DNA of 5,315 nucleotides from Campylobacteraceae bacterium (lineage in GTDB: Bacteria > Campylobacterota > Campylobacteria > Campylobacterales > Sulfurovaceae), in contig JALWQQ010000135.1 in NCBI GenBank assembly GCA_027083075.1, positions 1 through 5,315 on the forward strand. Direction: 5' to 3'. Of the stretch, positions 1 to 5,315 are shown one piece after another. Each line of letters starts with the position of its first letter. The first letter of the stretch is position 1. A model generated the notes under the pieces. That model had not been told where the DNA came from and searched no databases. It was given only the letters and a program-made list of their open reading frames with translations. Position numbers and translations under genes: made by a program.

Positions 1-155
1 CCTTGCAGGAACAGATCGATTGGCTACTTTTCTACCAGACACCTAAGCTAAGTTCTCACCCGTTATCCTATAATATCGATCGAAAAATTACCTTTTTGCA
101 TCAAGCGCCCGTCGGGGAGGATCTGATGCTTTGGAGCAGATGGCGTGGGAATTGA
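1..155 (+). CDS. ribD: Probable RibD C-terminus (riboflavin biosynthesis reductase domain), 5' truncated by window edge
   Basis: Only the last 50 codons are in the window; the reading frame begins at base 3 (bases 1-2 complete an earlier codon) and ends with TGA at 153-155. The peptide contains IDWLLFYQTPKL and, near its end, VGEDLMLWSRWR. These line up with the end of the RibD reductase domain, where families typically show a 'VDELLLYIAPKLLG'-like strand and a closing 'GxDLxLxLR'-like strand. RibD is the cytoplasmic bifunctional deaminase/reductase that converts the pyrimidine product of GTP cyclohydrolase II into the ribitylamino-uracil precursor of riboflavin. The frame stays open from the window edge and overlaps the start of ubiE by 11 bp (145-155), which suggests translational coupling in one operon. 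The assignment rests on a short tail recalled by pattern, so another gene is possible; the existence of a coding frame here is more secure than its name. Confidence 0.6.
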   Translation, partial: LQEQIDWLLFYQTPKLSSHPLSYNIDRKITFLHQAPVGEDLMLWSRWRGN

Positions 156-888
156 AACATTGGAAGACAAAGGGCTCAAACAACAAAAGATCGTCGAGAT
201 GTTTGACGATATCGCAGATACATACGATCTGGCAAACAGAGTACTCTCGATGGGCATTGACATCTCGTGGCGTAAGAAGGCGTGTGATAAGAGCCTTGAG
301 ATACTCAACAAACGCAGTGTTATGCAGATCACGGATGTGGCAACGGGTACGGGCGATCTGCTCTTGATGTGGCGTGAGCGTGCCAAGTGCGCCGGTGTGA
401 AGATCGACCGATATGTCGGTGTCGATCCCTCTAAGGGGATGCTTGAAGTGGCGCGCAAAAAGGTCGACTTTGCCGATTTTGTCGAAGCCAAGGCGCAGGC
501 GATGCCGATAGCGGACGAGAGTAGCGATATCGTCTCCATCGCTTTCGGTATCCGCAATGTGGTCGATCGCGAAGAGGCGTTGCGAGAGTTTTATCGTATC
601 TTGCGTCCCGGCGGTTTGGCGGTGATCTTGGAGTTTACCAAGCAAGATCGCAGTGGTATAGTCGATAAGGCAGTGGACTTCGGCATGAAGAAGATCTTGC
701 CGCGCATCGGCGGACTCATCTCGAAAAACTATGAAGCCTACAAGTATCTACCCGATTCTATCGAAGCCTTTTTGACCGCCGAGACGTTGAGCAAGGAGCT
801 TGAAGCGGCAGGCTTTACGATGCGTTATGTCACCTCTTTTTCGATGGGGATCAGCACGCTTTTGGTTGCGCAAAAAAATGAGGAATGA
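145..888 (+). CDS. ubiE: UbiE/MenG: demethylmenaquinone (and/or ubiquinol-precursor) C-methyltransferase
   Basis: This is a complete 247-residue class I SAM-dependent methyltransferase, close to the usual ~230-255 for the family. It methylates the quinone ring in the last step of menaquinone synthesis; Campylobacterota use menaquinones, so demethylmenaquinone is the likely substrate (known biology, not visible here). The SAM-binding motif I is DVATGTGD (64-71), the acidic ribose-binding loop is GVDPSKGML (92-100, D94), and the family signature AFGIRNV is at 133-139, followed by ILRPGG (152-157). YKYLPDSIEAF (199-209) matches the conserved 'Y-YLP-SI' segment. No signal peptide or membrane segment is seen, so it is cytosolic or membrane-peripheral. 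The start is GTG: the frame is closed upstream by TGA at 124-126, and GGAG at 133-136 lies 8 nt before the GTG. The last codons (NEE-stop) fall inside a 7-bp tandem repeat, so the repeat probably shaped the C-terminus. Confidence 0.95.
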   Translation: MGIETLEDKGLKQQKIVEMFDDIADTYDLANRVLSMGIDISWRKKACDKSLEILNKRSVMQITDVATGTGDLLLMWRERAKCAGVKIDRYVGVDPSKGMLEVARKKVDFADFVEAKAQAMPIADESSDIVSIAFGIRNVVDREEALREFYRILRPGGLAVILEFTKQDRSGIVDKAVDFGMKKILPRIGGLISKNYEAYKYLPDSIEAFLTAETLSKELEAAGFTMRYVTSFSMGISTLLVAQKNEE

Positions 889-911
889 GTAATGGGGAAT
901 TGCGGATGGGT
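877..911 (+). repeat. Degenerate 7-bp tandem repeat, left block (AATGRGK-type)
   Basis: Five heptamers can be read in register: AATGAGG, AATGAGT, AATGGGG, AATTGCG, GATGGGT. The first three differ from each other at one or two positions, and the last two are more degraded. The block begins inside the last codons of ubiE and supplies its TGA stop (886-888). It resembles the short heptanucleotide tandem repeats known from intergenic DNA of cyanobacteria and other bacteria; the link to any named family is inference. Confidence 0.6.
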
Positions 912-958
912 TTTGAGGATTGCATAAAGACTTTTCAAAAAAATAGCAAACCGAAACT

Positions 959-986
959 ATTCACTATACACTATTCGTTATTCACT
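959..986 (+). repeat. Degenerate 7-bp tandem repeat, right block (ATTCACT-type)
   Basis: Four heptamers in register: ATTCACT, ATACACT, ATTCGTT, ATTCACT, with first and fourth identical. The units are pyrimidine-richer and resemble the reverse complement of the left block (ATTACTC/ATTCCTC when inverted), so the two blocks form a loose inverted pair around an A/T-rich centre (912-958). The block ends one base before the perfect hairpin at the xseA start. No gene lies in the 889-1006 gap, and I found no convincing sigma-70 promoter; TATACA at 965-970 is a weak -10-like match without a good -35. Confidence 0.6.
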
Positions 987-987
987 G

Positions 988-1015
988 CATCTGCAAGGAG
1001 TTTTCCTTGCAGATG
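988..1015 (+). promoter_or_regulatory. Perfect 12-bp inverted repeat covering the xseA ribosome binding site and start codon
   Basis: CATCTGCAAGGA (988-999) pairs perfectly with TCCTTGCAGATG (1004-1015) across a 4-nt GTTT loop (1000-1003). In RNA, the Shine-Dalgarno AAGGAG (995-1000) would lie in the 5' arm and loop, paired to UCCUU of the 3' arm, and the candidate start codons TTG 1007 and ATG 1013 would also be in the 3' arm. Such a stem would be expected to hold down xseA translation unless it is opened. There is no following T-run, so it is not a standard intrinsic terminator. As DNA it could equally be a palindromic protein-binding site. The structure is certain from sequence; its function is inferred. 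Confidence 0.7.
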
Positions 1016-2260
1016 ATGACCGTCTCTTCTCTCAATACCAAGATCAAGTCGCTGCTTGAAGCAACCTTTATGCATGTCTTGGTCGAAGGAGAGGTGGGGT
1101 CGGTAACGTATCATAGTTCGGGACACCTCTACTTTAGCATCAAAGATAAAGAGAGTACATTGCGGTGTGTGATGTGGCGCAGCGGTGTTGCTAAGATGAA
1201 GTTTCGTCTTGAGCAGGGGATGCACATCGTCATCGAAGGTTCCGTAGGTGTTTATGTGCCGCGTGGCGAGTATCAGTTTTATGCAGTCAAGATAGAGCCT
1301 TATGGACAGGGTGCATTGGCGATCGCTTTTGAACAGCTTAAAGAGAGGTTGCGTGCCAAAGGTTACTTTGATGCGCATCGCAAAAAGGCGATGCCGAGAT
1401 TTCCCAAGCGTATCGCGATCGTGACAGCCAAAGAGTCGGCGGCGCTGCAAGATATGCTCAAGGTGGCGCAAAAACGCTGGCCTTTGATCGAGATCGTCGT
1501 CATCGATACGCTCGTGCAGGGCGAACAAGCAGCGGCGATGATCGCACGAGGGTTGCGTTATGCCGATACGTTGGGGGTCGATGTTGTCGTTACGGGGCGC
1601 GGTGGAGGCAGCAAAGAGGATTTGTGGGCCTTTAACGAAGAGATCGTCGCCGATGCGATCTTTGCGATGCAGACGCCGGTCGTGAGTGCAGTGGGGCATG
1701 AGGTCGATACGCTCATTAGCGACTTTGTCGCCGACTTGCGCGCACCTACCCCTTCGGCGGCGATGGAGATGATCTTGCCCGATCAAAACGAATGGCTCTA
1801 TACGATCGACGAGATGGGCGAGGGGTTTCGTGCTGCGATGGTAAGAAAGCTTGGGCGCGCCGCCGAGGGCGTGCAGCATCTGATGCAACGCCTCTCGTAT
1901 CTCTCGCCCTATCGACGCCTTACGCTGCTACAAGAGCACTTCGAGGCGATCGTCGTACAGTTTCGACGCCGCATAGAGGAGCGCTTGCGTCTTGAGTCGC
2001 AGATATTGGCTCAACGACAAGAGATGCTCGGTGAACGCCTGCGCTTTACACTTATGCAAAAAGAGGCGAAGGTTAAAACTCTTTTGCAACGTCTTGAGAG
2101 TTTCGACCCCCGAAAAGGCGTTAAAAGAGGGTGGGTGCAGCTAACTAAAGCGGGCAAAAAGATAGCGCTTTGCGATCTGAAAGAGGGGGACGAGGCAGTA
2201 CTTACGGATGTCGATTGCAAGGCGATTGTAGGGATCAAGGAACTTCAACTGTTTAGATAA
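1007..2260 (+). CDS. xseA: Exodeoxyribonuclease VII large subunit XseA
   Basis: This 417-residue protein is the catalytic subunit of exonuclease VII, which with the small subunit XseB degrades single-stranded DNA from both ends into oligonucleotides in repair and recombination. The N-terminal OB-fold (about 5-105) contains SSGHLYFSIKDKES and an EGSVGVYVPRGEYQ stretch. The catalytic domain carries AALQDM (D149), GRGGGSKEDLWAFNEE (R198) and GHEVDTLISDFVADLRAPTPSA (H231, D234), matching the residues known to be essential in E. coli (D155, R205, H238, D241). A long helical/coiled-coil region (about 260-365) and the usual C-terminal strand segment (GVKRGWVQLT...) follow, so it is complete. Start choice: TTG 1007 has AAGGAG 6 nt upstream; ATG 1013 or ATG 1016 (giving MTVSSLN..., closer to relatives) are alternatives with 12-15 nt spacing. 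No xseB is visible nearby. Translation may be limited by the hairpin over the start. Confidence 0.95.
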   Translation: MQMMTVSSLNTKIKSLLEATFMHVLVEGEVGSVTYHSSGHLYFSIKDKESTLRCVMWRSGVAKMKFRLEQGMHIVIEGSVGVYVPRGEYQFYAVKIEPYGQGALAIAFEQLKERLRAKGYFDAHRKKAMPRFPKRIAIVTAKESAALQDMLKVAQKRWPLIEIVVIDTLVQGEQAAAMIARGLRYADTLGVDVVVTGRGGGSKEDLWAFNEEIVADAIFAMQTPVVSAVGHEVDTLISDFVADLRAPTPSAAMEMILPDQNEWLYTIDEMGEGFRAAMVRKLGRAAEGVQHLMQRLSYLSPYRRLTLLQEHFEAIVVQFRRRIEERLRLESQILAQRQEMLGERLRFTLMQKEAKVKTLLQRLESFDPRKGVKRGWVQLTKAGKKIALCDLKEGDEAVLTDVDCKAIVGIKELQLFR

Positions 2261-2277
2261 ACATAAGCAAAATAAAT

Positions 2278-2296
2278 TATAATAGGTGCAAAGGGG
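2278..2296 (+). promoter_or_regulatory. Candidate -10 box and Shine-Dalgarno for the GGDEF/EAL gene
   Basis: A perfect TATAAT lies at 2278-2283 in the 41-bp AT-rich gap after xseA. No good TTGACA-like -35 is present at 17 bp; TTTAGA at 2252-2257 is a poor match at 20 bp, which is not unusual for Campylobacterota, where -35 boxes are weak. Transcription would start near 2290, leaving a leader of only about a dozen bases containing AAGGGG (2291-2296), 5 nt before the GTG start. This suggests the signalling gene can be expressed independently of xseA. Confidence 0.5.
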
Positions 2297-2301
2297 TTCA
2301 C

Positions 2302-4116
2302 GTGGAATGGGTCTTTTTTGTAGCATTCGTCTTAGCCGCGACCGTCGCATTGTATTTTGCTTTTCGCTCTTGTGATGACGAGGTAAGCACGATTGACGAT
2401 AAAACTTTACGTGCCGTGTTGGGGTCGGGTAGTGATTATTGTGAAAACCCTGTTGCCGTCATAGCGCGTGAAGAGAAAAAGTTGCTTTATGCCAACAAAG
2501 CATATCGCACGCTTTTTGAGCGGTATCGTTTTGAGGAGAGGAGCGATAAAGAGAAGTTCCCCTTGCTTATCTTGAAAGAGGGAAAAGTCGAAAGTTTAGT
2601 TGAGAGGCTTTTGTTTTACAAGGACGAGATAGCACGAAAGCGACACTATGCGGAAAAGCTTTTTTTGCACGACTTCGAAAATGGAAAGCATATACCTTTT
2701 TACATGATGGTCACCCCATTAAACATCGACAAGAAAGCACTTTTTGCCATCACCTTTAAAAAACTACAACAAGAAAAAAGTGCCGAGAGCGACAATAAGA
2801 GGCTATATAATCCTTTGACGCGTCTGCCCAATGAGCTTATGCTTGAGAGTGAAGTGACAAGTCGTACTGCAGTGGCGACACGTCGCAACAAAAAAGTAGC
2901 GGCGATTCTTATGGATCTTGATAACTTTATCCATATACGTTCGATTTTGGGTATGCAAAATGCCAAAAAGCTTATCATAGAGATTGCTTCGCGCCTAAGC
3001 GGGATCATCGAAAAGATGGACGATGCGAAACTTTATCATCTTAGCGGTGATTATTTTCTCTTTTTGATGGAGTTGGGCGGTGGCAGAGATGAAACCTATC
3101 GTATTGCAAAACAGATTCAGCGTGTTTTGTACGGATTTGCTGCGCTAAAAAAGATGGATATGTTTCTAAGCGCTTCGATAGGAGTCGCTATCTATCCTAC
3201 CACCAGTAGTGCCGAGCAGCTGGTGGACAATGCCATAAAAGCTTTGGCTGCTGCAGAGTCGAAGGGGTACGGTCGGATATCGATCTTCAAAAAAGATCAG
3301 CATCTTCAAATGCTTGATCAATACAAATTGCTTACGGATATCGAAAGGGGTTTGGAGGAGAAGCAATTTCAGATCTATTTCCAACCGATCATTGATGCCA
3401 AATACGGTGATGTCTTTGCAGCGGAGGCGCTACTGCGCTGGCTGCATCCTGAACATGGAGTGTTGCCCCCGTCGTTGTTTATACCGATCATGGAAAAGAC
3501 CGGGCTGATTGTCGAGGCGGGTAAGTTTGTCTTGGAGGAGGTATTGAAACAGATACGAAGATGGCAGATGTATCGGTTTCATCCCGTGCAGGTGTCGGTT
3601 AATGTCACTTTGATCGAATTGGAGGGGGACACCTTTATCGCAAATGTAAACCGTCTGTTGCACAAATATGATGTTTCCGCCGATTATCTCAAGTTCGAGA
3701 TCACCGAAAGCGAGGCGATGCAGGCAGACGGTATCATCCTTGAAAAGGTGCAGGAGCTCAAGAAGATGGGTGCATCGATCGCACTTGACGATTTCGGTAC
3801 GGGATATACATCGTTCTCCTACCTCAAGCAGTTTCCTGCCGATGTACTTAAGATAGATAAAGTCTTTATCGAAAACGTTTTGCATGACAAGGAGCAGCAG
3901 CAGATTGTCAAGTCGATGATCGATATGTCACACAATTTGGGAATGAAATCTATCGTTGAAGGCGTTGAGAAAGAGTCCGAATTTTCACTACTCAAAGAGT
4001 TGCAGTGCGATTATATGCAAGGGTATTATTTTGGAAAACCGATGCAAGGGTTTGAGTTTCAGCAGTTATTGCGAGAAGAGAGAATACGAGGCAATGCCTC
4101 GTTGCACATAAACTAA
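2302..4116 (+). CDS. Membrane-anchored PAS-like/degenerate GGDEF/EAL protein, probable cyclic-di-GMP phosphodiesterase
   Basis: This 604-residue signalling protein probably hydrolyses cyclic-di-GMP to pGpG at the inner membrane. Residues 4-21 form one hydrophobic anchor with a very short N-terminal side. A PAS-like region follows (about 45-155, ENPVAVIAREEKKLLYANKAY). The GGDEF domain (about 168-328) keeps NPLTRLPN and MDLDNF, but the signature is SGDYF (248-252) instead of GG(D/E)EF, and the RxxD inhibitory-site position reads MDDA; cyclase activity is therefore unlikely. The EAL domain (about 340-595) has the expected metal and catalytic residues: EALLRW (E375), SVNV (N434), FEITES (E466), DDFGTGY (D496, D497), LKID (K517), VEGVE (E553) and MQGYYFGKP (Q573). 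The start is GTG with AAGGGG 5 nt upstream. Neighbours are housekeeping genes and do not reveal the target process. By eye the gene is richer in A/T than its neighbours. The PAS call is less certain than the EAL call. Confidence 0.92.
   Translation: MEWVFFVAFVLAATVALYFAFRSCDDEVSTIDDKTLRAVLGSGSDYCENPVAVIAREEKKLLYANKAYRTLFERYRFEERSDKEKFPLLILKEGKVESLVERLLFYKDEIARKRHYAEKLFLHDFENGKHIPFYMMVTPLNIDKKALFAITFKKLQQEKSAESDNKRLYNPLTRLPNELMLESEVTSRTAVATRRNKKVAAILMDLDNFIHIRSILGMQNAKKLIIEIASRLSGIIEKMDDAKLYHLSGDYFLFLMELGGGRDETYRIAKQIQRVLYGFAALKKMDMFLSASIGVAIYPTTSSAEQLVDNAIKALAAAESKGYGRISIFKKDQHLQMLDQYKLLTDIERGLEEKQFQIYFQPIIDAKYGDVFAAEALLRWLHPEHGVLPPSLFIPIMEKTGLIVEAGKFVLEEVLKQIRRWQMYRFHPVQVSVNVTLIELEGDTFIANVNRLLHKYDVSADYLKFEITESEAMQADGIILEKVQELKKMGASIALDDFGTGYTSFSYLKQFPADVLKIDKVFIENVLHDKEQQQIVKSMIDMSHNLGMKSIVEGVEKESEFSLLKELQCDYMQGYYFGKPMQGFEFQQLLREERIRGNASLHIN
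4086..4102. other. 7-bp hairpin at the end of the GGDEF/EAL gene, possible convergent-transcription stop
   Basis: ACGAGGC (4086-4092) and GCCTCGT (4096-4102) pair perfectly around an AAT loop, inside the last codons of the EAL gene. The two converging genes leave only 7 bp (4117-4123) between stop codons, so any terminator must overlap coding sequence, and this is the only strong stem seen there. Neither side has a T-run, so it is not a canonical intrinsic terminator in either direction. Confidence 0.3.
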
Positions 4117-4123
4117 GGCGGGA

Positions 4124-5315
4124 TTACATCATCCCCATGCCGCCCATGTCGGGTGCTGCCGGTGCGGCGGGTTTATCCTCTTTGATCTCCGCTACCGTAG
4201 CCTCTGTCGTAAGCAGGAGGCTGGCAACGGAAGTGGCGTTTTGCAAGGCTACCCTTTCTACTTTGAGCGGATCGATGATACCCGCTTCGAACATATCGAC
4301 ATATTCGCCCGTTGCGGCGTTAAAGCCGTAGTTAGCATCATCATTTGAAGCGACATTGTGCGCTACGACACCTTCGTCAAATCCTGCATTTGCAGCAATC
4401 TGCTTGATTGGTGCATAGACGGCACGCAAGATGATATCCGCACCGACCGCTTCGTCGCCTTCAAGATCAAGCGATACCGCCTTGGCGGCCTTGATGAGTG
4501 CTGCACCGCCACCGATAACGATACCCTCTTCGACGGCCGCTTTGGTTGCAGAGAGTGCATCGTCGACACGGTCCTTTTTCTCTTTCATCTCGGTTTCGGT
4601 GGCGGCACCGACTTTGATGACCGCTACGCCGCCCGCAAGTTTGGCGAGGCGCTCTTGAAGCTTCTCTTTATCATACTCGCTGCTGGTCTTTTCGATCTGT
4701 GTGCGGATCTCTTTGATGCGCGCTTCGACCGATTCTTTGTCGCCTTTGCCATCGACGATCGTCGTGTTGTCTTTGTCGATCACGACGCGACCCGCTTGAC
4801 CGAGCTCTTGGAGCGTTACCTTATCGAGGCTAAGACCCAGCTCTTCGGTGATCACCGTACCGCCCGTCAAGATCGCGATATCTTTGAGCATCTCTTTTTT
4901 GCGGTCGCCGAAGCCCGGTGCTTTGACTGCCGCGATATTTAAGATACCCTTGAGGCGGTTGAGTACCAAGGTCGCCAATGCTTCGCCTTCGACATCGTCG
5001 GCAATGATCACCAAAGGCTTGCCGGTTTGCTGTACTTGCTCGAGTACCGGGATCAGATCTTTAAGCGAGCTGATCTTGCTATCGGTGATGAGCAAGAGCG
5101 GACTCTCCATCTCTACCGTCATCTTGTCGGCGTTATTGATGAAGTAGGGCGAGAGGTAACCTCTATCGAACTGCATACCTTCGACTACTTCGAGATCGTC
5201 GTTAATTCCTTTTGCTTCTTCTACGGTAATGACACCGTCTTTGCCCACTTTTTCCATCGCTTCGGCGATGAGGTTGCCGATATTTTCGTCGGAGTTCGCC
5301 GAGATGGTTGCAACC
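4124..5315 (-). CDS. groL: GroEL 60-kDa chaperonin, N-terminus beyond the window edge
   Basis: This is the C-terminal 396 residues of the ATP-driven cytosolic folding chaperonin, which forms double heptameric rings with the GroES lid. The frame runs open to the right edge: the first residues inside are [11 protein letters not shown], followed by [21 protein letters not shown], the conserved intermediate/apical junction. About 146 N-terminal residues, including the first nucleotide-binding segments, are missing; the internal Met at 5257 is not the start. Visible are the apical domain ([16 protein letters not shown], then [23 protein letters not shown]), [15 protein letters not shown], and [14 protein letters not shown], whose second Asp (codon 4559-4561) corresponds to the E. 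coli ATPase residue D398. The spacing from the left end of the fragment to that Asp equals the E. coli spacing, so there are no net indels. The tail [15 protein letters not shown] is the usual flexible Gly-Met end. groES would be expected just upstream, outside the window. The gene converges on the EAL gene. Confidence 0.97.
   Translation of the reverse strand, partial: VATISANSDENIGNLIAEAMEKVGKDGVITVEEAKGINDDLEVVEGMQFDRGYLSPYFINNADKMTVEMESPLLLITDSKISSLKDLIPVLEQVQQTGKPLVIIADDVEGEALATLVLNRLKGILNIAAVKAPGFGDRKKEMLKDIAILTGGTVITEELGLSLDKVTLQELGQAGRVVIDKDNTTIVDGKGDKESVEARIKEIRTQIEKTSSEYDKEKLQERLAKLAGGVAVIKVGAATETEMKEKKDRVDDALSATKAAVEEGIVIGGGAALIKAAKAVSLDLEGDEAVGADIILRAVYAPIKQIAANAGFDEGVVAHNVASNDDANYGFNAATGEYVDMFEAGIIDPLKVERVALQNATSVASLLLTTEATVAEIKEDKPAAPAAPDMGGMGMM

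Noticed and set aside
1..9. CCTTGCAG at the window start matches the same 8 bases at 1005-1012, suggesting a direct repeat
   Set aside because: The match is only 8 bases and does not extend; chance is a sufficient explanation.
63..645. Two long - strand open frames (63-557 and 88-645) opposite ubiE
   Set aside because: Both are mirrors of ubiE coding sequence, overlap each other in different frames and show no family motif.
889..1006. A small RNA or short peptide gene in the ubiE-xseA gap
   Set aside because: There is no convincing promoter-terminator pair and no short frame with a ribosome binding site; the gap is accounted for by repeats, an A/T-rich core and the hairpin.
988..1015. The 12-bp inverted repeat as an intrinsic terminator after ubiE
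   Set aside because: No T-run follows the stem on either strand, and it overlaps the start of xseA.
971..1888. Long open frame on the - strand opposite xseA (305 codons)
   Set aside because: It is an antisense shadow of a clearly real gene; the translation is rich in His/Arg and Leu without any recognisable domain, as expected from the reverse of this codon usage.
4358..4942. Open frame on the + strand inside groL (194 codons)
   Set aside because: It lies fully antisense to well conserved GroEL coding sequence; its Cys/Phe/Asp/Arg-rich translation has no domain pattern.
5200..5257. ATG at 5257-5255 (- strand) as the groL start
   Set aside because: The conserved GroEL sequence [11 protein letters not shown]... 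continues in frame upstream to the window edge, so this Met is internal (about residue 166).

Overview
The window fits a mesophilic or sulfur-oxidising member of the Campylobacterota (Epsilonproteobacteria; Sulfurimonas/Sulfuricurvum/Sulfurovum-like). This is an inference. It rests on the ubiE-xseA gene pair and on XseA and UbiE sequences that read like that group's, with moderate GC by eye. No rRNA or other species-level marker is present.

Layout: four protein genes fill almost the whole window. On the + strand, the last ~50 codons of a gene that is probably ribD (riboflavin synthesis) overlap by 11 bp the GTG start of ubiE/menE-type quinone methyltransferase ubiE (145-888). A 118-bp gap (889-1006) follows. 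It holds two blocks of degenerate 7-bp tandem repeats in opposite orientation and a perfect 12-bp inverted repeat that covers the Shine-Dalgarno and start codon of xseA (1007-2260), the large subunit of exodeoxyribonuclease VII. After 41 bp with a consensus TATAAT box comes a membrane-anchored PAS-like/GGDEF/EAL protein (2302-4116). Its GGDEF domain is degenerate (SGDYF) and its EAL domain looks intact, so it is most likely a cyclic-di-GMP phosphodiesterase. On the - strand, converging with only 7 bp between stop codons, lies the C-terminal ~73% of groL (4124 to beyond the right edge), which encodes the GroEL chaperonin.

Functionally these are mostly unrelated housekeeping genes: flavin synthesis, menaquinone methylation, DNA repair/ssDNA degradation and protein folding, plus one signalling gene that appears to have its own promoter. 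I see no tRNA or rRNA gene, CRISPR array, insertion sequence, phage gene or defence system. The most unusual material is non-coding: the ubiE-xseA spacer with its heptamer repeats and start-site hairpin. The coding content is ordinary for the group, and I do not see a new multi-gene system here.
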